The position numbers were made by a program, and so were the translations under genes. Positions 17,716 to 26,502 of a stretch of DNA of 64,000 nt are shown one piece after another. The notes beneath the pieces were generated by a model. It was not told the origin of the DNA. It made no database searches and worked only from the letters and a program-made list of their open reading frames with translations. The DNA lies in the NCBI RefSeq assembly GCF_000756655.1, contig NZ_ARXU01000006.1:1-64000 (forward strand), written 5' to 3'. Source of the stretch: Alcanivorax jadensis T9 (GTDB lineage Bacteria; Pseudomonadota; Gammaproteobacteria; Pseudomonadales; Alcanivoracaceae). Positions within the stretch are counted from its first letter, which is position 1, and the number at the start of each line of letters is the position of its first letter.

Positions 17716-18321
17716 GTGAACAAGAAACGCAAAGCCTTCTGGTTGAAACAGCTCCACCAGTGGCACTGGATTACCTCGGCCCTTTGCCTGATCAGTCTGC
17801 TGCTGTTCAGCATCACCGGGATCACGCTTAACCACGCCAGTGCCATCAGCGCCGACCCGACTATCCGGGAACAGGAAGCCTCCCTGCCCGCCCCTCTACT
17901 GGAAGCACTGAGTCTTCACCAGGAGGGCCCCCTACCCGTTCCGGTGCGCGACTGGCTGGACCAGGAGATGCAGATCCGCACCGGTGACAAGACCGCCGAA
18001 TGGTCGGCCGGGGAAGTCTATCTGGCCTTGCCACGGCCCGGCGGAGACGCCTGGCTGGCCATTGATCTTGATGATGGCTCGGTGCTGGCCGAGCAGACCG
18101 ACCGGGGCTGGATCGCGTTTTTCAACGACCTGCACAAAGGTCGTCATACCGGCATCGCCTGGTCCTGGTTTATCGACATCTTTGCCGTGGCCAGCCTGCT
18201 GTTCTCGCTCACTGGTCTGGGGCTGATGATGCTTCATGCCAAACGACGCCCGGCCACCTGGCCGGTCACCCTGGCCGGGCTGGTGCTGCCCTGGCTGCTG
18301 ATCGTGGTTTTCATGCATTAA
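17716..18321 (+). CDS. PepSY-associated TM protein
   Basis: A protein of about 201 residues with a GTG start (17713 or 17716), chosen because upstream codons run through the Fur box and the only earlier start is a TTG. TM1 follows KKRKAFWLKQLHQWHWITSA, then a periplasmic region and two C-terminal membrane segments. The WHWI and DLHKGRHTG motifs are typical of PepSY_TM proteins. Such proteins often accompany TonB receptors and are thought to help reduction or release of ferric siderophores at the inner membrane. First gene of a three-gene operon. Confidence 0.75.
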   Translation: MNKKRKAFWLKQLHQWHWITSALCLISLLLFSITGITLNHASAISADPTIREQEASLPAPLLEALSLHQEGPLPVPVRDWLDQEMQIRTGDKTAEWSAGEVYLALPRPGGDAWLAIDLDDGSVLAEQTDRGWIAFFNDLHKGRHTGIAWSWFIDIFAVASLLFSLTGLGLMMLHAKRRPATWPVTLAGLVLPWLLIVVFMH

Positions 18322-18334
18322 CAAGGACAGCCCT

Positions 18335-18823
18335 ATGCGTTTACTTCCTCTCGCACTGTTTTCCCTGCTGGCCAGTTACGCCAGCGCCGACACCTTCCAG
18401 GTAGAGGTAGAAGTCCCCCGGCTGCGGGTGGCGGAATACCACGCCCCCTACGTGGCCTTCTGGGTGGAAAACGCCGACCGCAGCACCATCGTGCCTCTGG
18501 GTCTGTGGTACGACGATCAGGAAAAGTGGCTCAAGGATATCCGCCAGTGGTGGCGTCGCACCGGCCGGGGCCAGCAAAAGCCCTATGACGGCCTCACCGG
18601 CGCCACCCGCAGCCCCGGCAAGCACCAAATGGATTTCAGCGAGTTGCAAAGCCTGCAGAAACTGCCCGCGGATGAGTACCAATTGGTAGTCGAGGCCTCC
18701 CGTGAAGTGGGCGGCCGGGAAGTAGTACGCCTGCCTTTCCAGTGGCCGGCCAGCAACCACCAGCAACAACAGGTTAACGGTACCAGTGAGCTGGGCACCG
18801 TCACGCTCAGCGTAAGACCCTGA
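18335..18823 (+). CDS. DUF2271 periplasmic protein
   Basis: A 162-residue exported protein. The signal peptide is cut after ASYASA, then a beta-rich DUF2271 domain with FWVENADRSTIVPLGLWYD and DGLTGATRSPGKHQ, the family's characteristic D-A-x-T-G-A-T-like segment. It starts 13 bases after the PepSY gene and is followed 29 bases later by the DUF4198 gene. Function unknown; the trio is repeatedly seen next to iron-uptake receptors. Confidence 0.8.
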   Translation: MRLLPLALFSLLASYASADTFQVEVEVPRLRVAEYHAPYVAFWVENADRSTIVPLGLWYDDQEKWLKDIRQWWRRTGRGQQKPYDGLTGATRSPGKHQMDFSELQSLQKLPADEYQLVVEASREVGGREVVRLPFQWPASNHQQQQVNGTSELGTVTLSVRP

Positions 18824-18852
18824 AGCCCAATAAACTGAAAAGGATAAGCGCC

Positions 18853-19653
18853 ATGAACATCACGCTAAAACGCATCGGCATGCTATCGCTACTGGCAATG
18901 GCTCTGCCGGCCCAGGCTCACAAACTCTGGCTGCTACCCAGCCACACCAGTGTCTCCGAACCGCAATGGGTCACCGTGGATGCCAGCATTTCCAACGAAA
19001 TCTTCGGCGTGGAACGCGCCTACCCGCTGGACTACCTGGAAGTGAGCGATCCTGATGGGCAGGCCGCCACCGTGGAGAACCGGCTCGAAGGACATCGTCG
19101 CAGTGTCTTCGATGTGAAACTGAACAAACCCGGTAGCTACCGTATCGCCGTGGCCAAACCCGGTTATTTTCTGATGTACCAGGTGGATGGTGAGCGGAAA
19201 CGTGCCCGCGGCATGGATGCGGACAAGCTGCTTGCCCAACTGCCGGACAATGCCAGCGACGTAACACTGAGCGAAGTCCATAACCGCCTGGAAACCGTAG
19301 TTACACTGGGCGCTCCGACCGCCATCGCACCTACCGGTAAAGGCATGGAACTGGAAATGCTCACTCACCCCAACGATCTCTACGCCGGTGAAACCGCACA
19401 ATGGCGGTTGCTGGTGGACGGTGAACCAGCCTCTGGGGTGGAAATGGAACTGGTCCCCGGTGGCACCCGCTACCGCGACAGCCAGGACAACTGGACTGTG
19501 ACCAGTGACGACAATGGCATGCTGTCCATCACCTGGCCCCAGGCCGGCCGCTACTACCTGGAAGCCGCCAGCTCTGATGACAAGGTCAGCAACAAGAAAG
19601 CCGATCAGCGGCGGCTGCAGTATCTGGGGACGGTGGAAGTGTTGCCGATGTGA
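18853..19653 (+). CDS. DUF4198 periplasmic protein
   Basis: A 266-residue exported protein. The signal peptide ends LPAQA|HKLW, followed by the HKLWLLPS opening typical of DUF4198 proteins, then beta-sandwich-like repeats including EMLTHPNDLYAGETAQWRLLVDG. Related proteins are linked to metal uptake in the periplasm. Third gene of the Fur-box operon. Ribosome site AAAGGATAAG. Confidence 0.8.
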   Translation: MNITLKRIGMLSLLAMALPAQAHKLWLLPSHTSVSEPQWVTVDASISNEIFGVERAYPLDYLEVSDPDGQAATVENRLEGHRRSVFDVKLNKPGSYRIAVAKPGYFLMYQVDGERKRARGMDADKLLAQLPDNASDVTLSEVHNRLETVVTLGAPTAIAPTGKGMELEMLTHPNDLYAGETAQWRLLVDGEPASGVEMELVPGGTRYRDSQDNWTVTSDDNGMLSITWPQAGRYYLEAASSDDKVSNKKADQRRLQYLGTVEVLPM

Positions 19654-19734
19654 AGAGAAGCGCTGCAAGCTACAACGCGGTAGGGGCCGAGCCTGACGGC
19701 CCGTACCCTGTCCGCGATATTATCCCTAATGCTT

Positions 19735-19939
19735 CTACGAAGCCGCTGCAGGAACGTAGCGTAGCGGAGTAACGACCGTAGGTCGCCCCGAAGGGTGAGC
19801 GTAGCGAATACGGAGCTTGGGCCGCGAACCTTGCGCAACAAGGAAATCGTCCGCAGGACGATCAGGGATCCCAGAGCTCGAGAGATTCCGTTAATTAGCC
19901 ACCGTAGAGCGCTAATCGCGCCGCCAGCGACGCTCCTAC
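19735..19939. repeat. Mosaic of REP-type palindromes in the 350-base gap before pdxJ
   Basis: 19738-19807 carries AAGCCGCTGCAGGAACG...AGCGTAGCGGAGTAA, a small hairpin CGACCGTAGGTCG, then CCCGAAGGGTGAGCG. The same module is inverted at 42070-42146 with a different hairpin centre. 19916-19939 is an inverted copy of the GTAGGAGCGTCGCT REP unit. No gene is visible in 19654-20003. Confidence 0.7.
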
Positions 19940-20003
19940 AGCAGCTTTGTACAGATGACGAAGTCCTGCAGCTTTCCGACGTTTTCCGATCCAACGCTCC
20001 TAG

Positions 20004-20735
20004 CTAGCGGTTAACCCCGTCAAGCAGATCCCGCATTGTGCGCACCGCGTCATCCAGCCCGGACATCACGGCCCGGGCGATGATGCTGTGGCCAATGTTC
20101 AGTTCGTTGATGCCGGGAATAGCGGCGATGGGCAGAGTGTTGTGGTAATGCAGACCATGGCCGGCGTTCACCACCAGGCCTTGCTCCAGCGCATAGGCAA
20201 CACCATCTCGAATTTTCGCCAGTTCCTGCTGCTCGCTGGCCGGGTCCGTCGCATCGGCGTAATGGCCGGTATGAATTTCGATGGTGGGCGCACCACATTC
20301 CCGGGCGGCACGGATTTGCGCCGGGTCCGCATCGATAAACAGGGACACATCAATGCCCGCCTGCCCCAGGCGCTGGCAGCACTGGGCAATCCACGCCTGG
20401 TTACCCACCACGTCCAACCCACCTTCTGTGGTCAGCTCTTCGCGCTTTTCCGGCACCAGGCAGCAATGGGGCGGCTTGATGCGACAGGCAATGGCGACCA
20501 TTTCCTCGGTGGCAGCCATTTCCAGGTTCATGCGAGTCTGCAGGGTCTGCGCCAGCAGCTCCACGTCGCGGTCATTGATGTGGCGGCGGTCTTCGCGCAG
20601 ATGCACAGTAATTCCATCCGCCCCCGCCTGCTCCGCTACCAGCGCAGCCTGCACCGGCTCCGGATAACGGGTGCCACGGGCCTGGCGCAGGGTGGCGATG
20701 TGATCGATGTTAACGCCGAGCAATACTCTGGACAT
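20004..20735 (-). CDS. pdxJ: Pyridoxine 5'-phosphate synthase
   Basis: A 243-residue TIM-barrel enzyme that condenses 1-deoxyxylulose 5-phosphate with 3-amino-2-oxopropyl phosphate in vitamin B6 synthesis. Family motifs are [17 protein letters not shown] (N-terminal), [33 protein letters not shown] and the C-terminal HGLHY and NIGHSI. The ATG at 20735 follows GAGGAA. Last gene of the lepA-to-pdxJ run; a repeat-filled gap separates it from recO. Confidence 0.95.
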   Translation of the reverse strand: MSRVLLGVNIDHIATLRQARGTRYPEPVQAALVAEQAGADGITVHLREDRRHINDRDVELLAQTLQTRMNLEMAATEEMVAIACRIKPPHCCLVPEKREELTTEGGLDVVGNQAWIAQCCQRLGQAGIDVSLFIDADPAQIRAARECGAPTIEIHTGHYADATDPASEQQELAKIRDGVAYALEQGLVVNAGHGLHYHNTLPIAAIPGINELNIGHSIIARAVMSGLDDAVRTMRDLLDGVNR

Positions 20736-20750
20736 GGAATTCCTCAAAAA

Positions 20751-20971
20751 ATCAGCTGCAAGTTACAAGCTTCAAGCTACAACGCGAGTCAGTTTTGTGC
20801 CAATCGAAACTGTCTGTGCTCCGCGCTACCAAAATCTGTTCGCCGTGCAAGCATGGGCTCCTACAAAACCATACACCTTAGAAAAAACGGCTGGAAAAAT
20901 GCATCATAAACCGTGACAAAGGGGCCACAGAATAGCTTCAGCCTGGTTTGCGTTGTGGCTTGTAGCTCATT
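20751..20971. repeat. Repeat-derived gap between recO and pdxJ
   Basis: No gene is seen. AGCTGCAAGTTACAAGCTTC and the following AAGCTACAACGC (20754-20786) face an inverted counterpart GCGTTGTGGCTTGTAGCT near 20951-20968. In between is a GTGCAAGCATGGGCTCCTAC unit, again related to the REP families here. Similar AAGCTACAACGCGG occurs at 19668. Confidence 0.45.
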
Positions 20972-20973
20972 AT

Positions 20974-21636
20974 TCATTTCTCACGAAACAGCTCACGGCT
21001 TTTCAGAGGTTTGTCCCCCAGGTGCGGGGCCAATAACACCCGGCACAGGTGGAGGGCGGTTTTACGGGCTGACGGTTGCCAGTCGCCGTTGACGATGGCC
21101 AGTAAGTCGTTGCCGTGATAACCCTCCTGGGCGGGCAACAGGCCCTGCTGAGGATCCAGCAGGTAGTATCCGTCTGGGCGCAATGCCTCGCCGTGAATAT
21201 CGTACCCCAGTGCGATGCCGTAGCCCATTTCCTCCACCAGTCCCAACTCGAACTGCCGCAGGGCCACATCCAGCCATTGCCCTTCCGCCAGCGCATTGAG
21301 CGCCTGTTCGTAAAGCGGCCAAAGCTCCGGGTGTGGGTCGTCCCGATGCAACAGACGGGTCAGGAGTTCGTTCAGATAAAAGCCGCAGTACAGAGGCTTG
21401 CCTTGCAGGGCCAGGCGCGGGCCACGAGGTTCGCAGCCACGAAAGCTGTAAAGTTCGCCGGCGCTTTTCAGTTCGATCCACAGGGGAGTAAAGGGTGCCA
21501 ACAACGGATCCTTGCGACCGCCTCGCACCACCGCCCCCACACGGCCCAGCGCGGGCACAAACAGCTCCACGATCAGGCTGGTGTTGCGGAAGGGCCGGCG
21601 GTGTAACAGCCAGGCCGGTTGCAGGGTGGGGTTCAC
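20974..21636 (-). CDS. recO: DNA repair protein RecO
   Basis: A 220-residue RecO, which loads RecA with RecR in the RecFOR pathway. N-terminal OB-fold (PAWLLHRRPFRNTSLIVELF), then VVRGGRKDPLLAPFTPL and the helical YCGFYLNELLTRLLHRDDPHP. The start is a GTG, with AGGAG placed about 9 bases upstream. That ribosome site lies exactly at the end of a 7-base tandem repeat (21649-21690). The position between era and pdxJ is conserved in gammaproteobacteria. Confidence 0.93.
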   Translation of the reverse strand: MNPTLQPAWLLHRRPFRNTSLIVELFVPALGRVGAVVRGGRKDPLLAPFTPLWIELKSAGELYSFRGCEPRGPRLALQGKPLYCGFYLNELLTRLLHRDDPHPELWPLYEQALNALAEGQWLDVALRQFELGLVEEMGYGIALGYDIHGEALRPDGYYLLDPQQGLLPAQEGYHGNDLLAIVNGDWQPSARKTALHLCRVLLAPHLGDKPLKSRELFREK

Positions 21637-21648
21637 GGGAAAAGCTCC

Positions 21649-21690
21649 TAGCTTCTAGCTTCTAGCTTCTAGCTTCTAGCTTCTAGCTTT
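21649..21690. repeat. Heptanucleotide tandem repeat (TAGCTTC x5 plus one imperfect unit)
   Basis: Five perfect TAGCTTC units and a final TAGCTTT lie immediately upstream of recO. On the coding strand the repeat (GAAGCTA) runs straight into the recO ribosome site. A related but irregular AGCTCGTAGCTATAAGCTCG follows at 21735-21754. Confidence 0.9.
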
Positions 21691-21758
21691 CAGGATGGTG
21701 CTTCGCATAAAGCCAAACACAATGTTTTTCTAGCAGCTCGTAGCTATAAGCTCGTCGC

Positions 21759-22667
21759 TCAATTCCGTTCGTCATAACCAAGCGAGCGCAACGCCCGCGC
21801 GTCGTCGGACCAGCCAGCCTTGATCTTCACCCACAGATTCAGCATCACCTTGCGATCAATCAGGCGTTCAATGTCTTCCCGTGCCTGAGTGCCGATCTGC
21901 TTGATACGGTCACCACCGTCACCGATGAGAATCTTTTTCTGGCCACGACGCTCCACCAGGATCGCCGCAGAAACTTCGGTGACACGGGGACCATCTTCCC
22001 ACATTTCCACTTCCACGCTCACCTGATGGGGCAGTTCCTGGCCCAACTGGCGCACCACTTTTTCACGAATAATTTCTGCCGCCATGAAGCGCAGGCTGCG
22101 GTCGGTGAGCTGATCTTCGTCGTACCAGAACTCCCCTTCCGGCAAGCGCTCGACCAGCGCCTTTTCCAACTCCATCAGGTTCTGTTCCTTGAGCGCCGAC
22201 ACCGGTATCACCGCATCAAAGGGATAACGCTCGGTAAGCGCTTCAATGTGTGGTAGCAACTGGGCCTTGTCATCCAGGCTGTCCACCTTGTTGATGATCA
22301 GCAGCACCGGCATTTCCGGATGTGCGGGCAACAGCGACAGCACGTACTCATCACCCGGCGTCCACTTGAGACCATCCACCATCATGCACACCACATCGAC
22401 GCCACTGAGCGTGGAGACTGCAGCTTCGTTCATGGCTCGATTAAGCGCCCGCTCCTGACCGGTATGAATGCCAGGGGTATCGGCAAAGATAATCTGATAG
22501 TTGTCACGGGTATGGATACCGTGAATACGGTGACGGGTGGTTTGCGGCTTGCGCGAGGTAATGCTGACCTTCTGCCCGATCAGGTGATTCATCAGGGTAG
22601 ATTTACCCACGTTGGGCCGCCCAACGATGGAGATCATCCCGCAACGGGTCGGTGTTACGTCAGTCAT
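21759..22667 (-). CDS. era: GTPase Era
   Basis: A 302-residue essential GTPase that binds 16S rRNA during 30S maturation. G1 GRPNVGKST, G3 DTPGIH, G4 NKVD and G5 SALK are all present. The C-terminal KH domain contains ILVERRGQKKILIGDGGDRIKQIG in segments. It overlaps the rnc stop by a few bases, so it is translated together with rnc. Confidence 0.96.
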   Translation of the reverse strand: MTDVTPTRCGMISIVGRPNVGKSTLMNHLIGQKVSITSRKPQTTRHRIHGIHTRDNYQIIFADTPGIHTGQERALNRAMNEAAVSTLSGVDVVCMMVDGLKWTPGDEYVLSLLPAHPEMPVLLIINKVDSLDDKAQLLPHIEALTERYPFDAVIPVSALKEQNLMELEKALVERLPEGEFWYDEDQLTDRSLRFMAAEIIREKVVRQLGQELPHQVSVEVEMWEDGPRVTEVSAAILVERRGQKKILIGDGGDRIKQIGTQAREDIERLIDRKVMLNLWVKIKAGWSDDARALRSLGYDERN

Positions 22668-23346
22668 ACTGCTGCTCCAGCCAGCTCAGGACAGTGGCCG
22701 CGACCTGCTGTTCGGCCTTGCGGCGACTGGCTCCCTGGGCCTTGAAGGTTTGTTGCATCTGCTCCAGTTCACAGGTCACTTCAAAGGTCTGCGTGGGAGC
22801 GAGACCCTCCACCTGAGTGACCTGGTAGGTGGGCAATTCGAATTTGCGGGCCTGCAGCCATTCCTGCAGGCGGGTTTTAGCGTCTTTCTGGGCACTCTGC
22901 GGGGTGATGATCTGCAGCCGTTCATCAAACCAGTCCAGCACCACTTCCCGGCAGGGCGCCTCGCCGCCATCCAGCAGGATGGCACCGATTATCGCTTCCA
23001 GAGAATCAGCAAGAATGGAATCGCGGCGAAAACCACCACTTTTCAGTTCGCCACCGCCCAGTACCAGATAATCTCCCAGGCCCAGCTCCCGCGCCACCAA
23101 GGCCAGGGTCTGGCCCCGCACCAGGGACGCCCGCATCCGGGTGAGTTGCCCTTCTGCTGCATCCGGGAAGCGCTCAAACAAGGCAATGGAAATGATCTGC
23201 CCGAGCTGGGCGTCACCGAGAAATTCCAGGCGTTCGTAGTTACGGTGGCGGCTGACACTGCGATGGGTCAGTGCCAGTGCCAGCAATTCAATATCATTGA
23301 AACGATAGCCCAGCCGGGCCATCAACCTGTCGAGATCATTATTCAC
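22660..23346 (-). CDS. rnc: Ribonuclease III
   Basis: A 228-residue double-strand RNA endonuclease for rRNA processing. The catalytic signature ERLEFLGDAQLG, the DSLEAIIGAILLDGG segment with the second acidic cluster, and a C-terminal dsRNA-binding domain ending GASRRKAEQQVAATVLSWLE are all present. It overlaps DUF4845 and era by a few bases on either side. Confidence 0.96.
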   Translation of the reverse strand: MNNDLDRLMARLGYRFNDIELLALALTHRSVSRHRNYERLEFLGDAQLGQIISIALFERFPDAAEGQLTRMRASLVRGQTLALVARELGLGDYLVLGGGELKSGGFRRDSILADSLEAIIGAILLDGGEAPCREVVLDWFDERLQIITPQSAQKDAKTRLQEWLQARKFELPTYQVTQVEGLAPTQTFEVTCELEQMQQTFKAQGASRRKAEQQVAATVLSWLEQQYD

Positions 23347-23723
23347 TGGCGAACGTCTTTGCTGAACTCGTCCTGAAAGGTCATCACGATACTGACGTTG
23401 TAGAACATAGGTTCGCGAACCTCGTAATCAGTACTGATTTTAAGGATCCCGCTATCCTTGCTGATTGTAAGATCGTTGGCGCTGATCACATTAACTTGGT
23501 TGATTTTAAACCGTTTTCTCAGGGCTTCGCGCACTTCATTGGGTGACATTAACGCGGTCTTGCTATCCTGCATCAGGGACTTGATTGATGAAGATATTGT
23601 GTTGTGTTCCATGTAGGCGGGCACCATCCGCAGAGCTGCCGTACCCAATACAACGGCAACAAGCAGAATCACTGCCCAGCCAATCATTGAAATCCCGCGT
23701 TGTTGTGATGGCATTGTCATCAT
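23343..23723 (-). CDS. DUF4845 membrane protein
   Basis: A 126-residue protein. One N-terminal membrane segment (GISMIGWAVILLVAVVLGTA) leads to a small periplasmic domain ending ...IVMTFQDEFSKDVRQ. DUF4845 proteins are conserved between lepB and rnc in many beta- and gammaproteobacteria; the function is unknown. The start lies 2 bases after the lepB stop; three in-frame ATGs (23723, 23720, 23714) are possible. Confidence 0.85.
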   Translation of the reverse strand: MMTMPSQQRGISMIGWAVILLVAVVLGTAALRMVPAYMEHNTISSSIKSLMQDSKTALMSPNEVREALRKRFKINQVNVISANDLTISKDSGILKISTDYEVREPMFYNVSIVMTFQDEFSKDVRQ

Positions 23724-23725
23724 TG

Positions 23726-24520
23726 TTAGTTCGCCTCCACCTTGTCTATGGCGCCATTACGAGAAAAACTGGGTATCGAGAAGATCGGCTTCCAGTGCAT
23801 CCAGATCAGGAAAGCCTCCCCCACTACCAGCTCTTCCGGGACTATACCCCAGAATCGGCTGTCGTTACTGTTATCCCGGTTGTCGCCCATCACAAAGTAG
23901 GCACCTTCCGGGACTTGCCATTCACCTTGAGTCCGGCTCTGTGGCACTTTGCGGCCGGTGAAGGGGTTAATCTTGCCTTCCTGCCATATCAGGTGACGGC
24001 TATCACCGAGCTGCTCTACATACTCGCGCCGCCAGGCGCCGGAGCCTTCCCACTCCCGTGCCAACTCACGCGTCACCGGCTCGCCATTGACCGTGACCAC
24101 GTTATCTTTGACCTGCACGCTATCACCAGGCAGCCCAACCACTCGTTTGATGAAGTTCTGGCTGCGATTTTCCGGAAATTTGAATACCAGAACATCGCCA
24201 CGCTGGGGCTCGCCGGTCTCGACAATCTTGGTGTTGGTCACCGGCAGGCGCAGGCCGTAAGCGAATTTGTTCACCAGAATGAAGTCGTTCACCTGCAGGG
24301 TCGGCAGCATGGATCCGGACGGGATGGTAAATGGCTCAATGATGAAGGAGCGAATTACCAGCACAACGAAGAAAACGGAAATCAGGGAATTAGAGGTTTC
24401 TACCGCCCCTTCCACACGCCCGCCTTTCTGCTTGAGCTTAAAGATCTTGTCGATCACCCAGACCGAAACAGTGAACAGCAGCGCCAGGGAAAGCCAGAAA
24501 CCAATATCGATATCCATCAA
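23726..24520 (-). CDS. lepB: Signal peptidase I
   Basis: A 264-residue inner-membrane protease that removes Sec and Tat signal peptides. Two N-terminal membrane spans, the catalytic Ser in PSGSMLPTL (about residue 91), and the general-base Lys in KRVVGLPGD. The C-terminal [14 protein letters not shown] box is intact. Start overlaps the lepA stop. Confidence 0.96.
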   Translation of the reverse strand: MMDIDIGFWLSLALLFTVSVWVIDKIFKLKQKGGRVEGAVETSNSLISVFFVVLVIRSFIIEPFTIPSGSMLPTLQVNDFILVNKFAYGLRLPVTNTKIVETGEPQRGDVLVFKFPENRSQNFIKRVVGLPGDSVQVKDNVVTVNGEPVTRELAREWEGSGAWRREYVEQLGDSRHLIWQEGKINPFTGRKVPQSRTQGEWQVPEGAYFVMGDNRDNSNDSRFWGIVPEELVVGEAFLIWMHWKPIFSIPSFSRNGAIDKVEAN

Positions 24521-26316
24521 TCATCCACCTTGAGTACTGCAAGGAACGCTTCCTGGGGGATTTCCACATTCCCCACCTGCTTCATGCGCTTCTTACCTTC
24601 TTTCTGTTTCTGCAGCAGCTTTTTCTTACGCGATACGTCACCGCCGTAGCACTTCGCGGTCACGTTCTTGCGCAACGCCTTGACTGTCTGGCGGGCGATG
24701 ACCTTGTTGCCGATGGCCGCCTGAATAGCCACATCGAACATCTGCCTCGGCACCAGTTCCTTCATCTTTTCGCACAGAGCCCGGCCACGATAGGCGGACT
24801 GGTCCAGGTGACAGATCATTGCCAGAGCATCCACCTTGTCACCGTTGATCAGTACATCCACCCGCACCAGCTTGGTGGCTTCAAAGCGCTCGAAGGCATA
24901 ATCCATGGAGGCAAAACCCCGACTCACGGACTTGATGCGGTCGAAGAAATCCAGCACCACTTCGGCCATGGGAATGTCGTAGGTCAGCGCCACCTGTTTG
25001 CCCAGATACTGCATGTTGATCTGTGAGCCCCGGCGCTCCACGCACAAGGTAATCACATTGCCCACAAACTCCTGGGGAACCAGGATGTTGACGCGGGCGA
25101 TGGGCTCACGGAATTCCTCAATTTTGTTGGCGTCCGGCAGCTTTGAGGGGTTATCCACGTAAAGCACGCTTTCATCGACCTGCATGATTTCATAGACCAC
25201 CGTGGGGGCGGTGGTGATCAGGTCCAGGTCGTATTCGCGCTCCAGGCGCTCCTGGATGATCTCCATGTGCAGCATGCCCAGAAAGCCCACCCGGAAACCG
25301 AAGCCCAGGGCATCGGAGGTTTCCGGTTCATAGAACAGCGAGGCATCGTTGAGGGTCAGCTTGGCCAGCGCATCACGAAAGTCTTCGTAATCATCGGCAC
25401 TGACCGGGAACATGCCCGCATAGACCTGCGGCTTCACTTTCTTGAAGCCCGGCAGCGCCGGCACATCCGGGGTCTTGGCAAGGGTCAGGGTATCGCCCAC
25501 CGGCGCGCCATGAATATCCTTGATGCTGCCGCTCACCCAGCCCACTTCCCCGGCTTCCAGGTGTTTGGTCTCGGTCCGTTTTGGCGTAAAGATGCCGAGC
25601 TGATCCACCACATGGGTCTGGCCGGTGGATTTCACCAGAATCTTGTCACCCTTCTTCAGGCGGCCATGCTTCATACGCACCAGGGAAATCACACCCAGAT
25701 AGTTGTCGAACCAGGAATCAATGATCAGCGCCTGCATATTCCCTTCCCGCTCGCCTTCCGGGGCGGGAATGCGCTCCACCAGCTGCTCCAGCAGGTCATC
25801 CACGCCAACCCCGGTCTTGGCGGACACCCGGCAAGCATCGTGGGCATCCAGGCCGATGATCTCTTCGATCTCGTTGATCACCATATCCGGCTCTGCCTGA
25901 GGCAGGTCAATCTTGTTGAGCACCGGCAGCACTTCCAGGTCCTGCTCGATGGCGGTGTAGCAGTTGGCCACCGACTGGGCTTCTACGCCCTGGGCCGCAT
26001 CCACCACCAGCAAGGCCCCTTCACAGGCAGACAGGGAACGGGATACCTCATAGGAGAAATCCACGTGGCCCGGGGTATCAATGAAATTCAGCTGGTAGGT
26101 TTCCCCATCCCGGGCCTTGTAATAGAGCGTCACGCTCTGGGCCTTGATAGTGATGCCCCGCTCACGCTCCAGCTCCATGGAATCGAGCACCTGCTCTTTC
26201 AGCTCGCGCTGGGTCAGCCCCCCGCAGACCTGGATGAAGCGGTCCGCCAGGGTGGATTTGCCATGGTCGATGTGGGCGATGATGGAGAAGTTGCGAATAT
26301 TCTTGATGTCAGTCAT
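24517..26316 (-). CDS. lepA: Translation elongation factor 4 (LepA)
   Basis: A 599-residue translational GTPase. G1 [10 protein letters not shown]3 DTPGHVDF and G4 NKIDLP precede EF-G-like domains, ending in the LepA-specific C-terminal domain ([24 protein letters not shown] in part). It acts on stalled or back-translocated ribosomes. First gene of the lepA-lepB-DUF4845-rnc-era run. Confidence 0.97.
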   Translation of the reverse strand: MTDIKNIRNFSIIAHIDHGKSTLADRFIQVCGGLTQRELKEQVLDSMELERERGITIKAQSVTLYYKARDGETYQLNFIDTPGHVDFSYEVSRSLSACEGALLVVDAAQGVEAQSVANCYTAIEQDLEVLPVLNKIDLPQAEPDMVINEIEEIIGLDAHDACRVSAKTGVGVDDLLEQLVERIPAPEGEREGNMQALIIDSWFDNYLGVISLVRMKHGRLKKGDKILVKSTGQTHVVDQLGIFTPKRTETKHLEAGEVGWVSGSIKDIHGAPVGDTLTLAKTPDVPALPGFKKVKPQVYAGMFPVSADDYEDFRDALAKLTLNDASLFYEPETSDALGFGFRVGFLGMLHMEIIQERLEREYDLDLITTAPTVVYEIMQVDESVLYVDNPSKLPDANKIEEFREPIARVNILVPQEFVGNVITLCVERRGSQINMQYLGKQVALTYDIPMAEVVLDFFDRIKSVSRGFASMDYAFERFEATKLVRVDVLINGDKVDALAMICHLDQSAYRGRALCEKMKELVPRQMFDVAIQAAIGNKVIARQTVKALRKNVTAKCYGGDVSRKKKLLQKQKEGKKRMKQVGNVEIPQEAFLAVLKVDD

Positions 26317-26439
26317 AGGGCCTGTTGCACAAAAGAGGGTTGCCGGGAAAACGGCACGCAGTGGGGCGCGATTCTAGCCTGAACGGGAGGGGGTTGCACG
26401 GGGGTTGGTGATCCTGGGCCCACCAGGGCATCAGGAGCA

Positions 26440-26479
26440 CTTGCATGGGAAGGGGCCGAGGCCCGATTCGCCATGCAAG
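26440..26479. repeat. Nested hairpin between mucD and lepA
   Basis: Outer arms CTTGCATGG/CCATGCAAG and an inner GGGCC-ga-GGCCC hairpin. No T-run. The 186-base gap contains no gene. Confidence 0.6.
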
Positions 26480-26502
26480 CATAGCTCCAACAACAGTCAG
26501 CC

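Noticed and set aside
21649-21690. Possible CRISPR-like array
   Set aside because: The repeat unit is only 7 bases with no spacers and no cas genes in the window.
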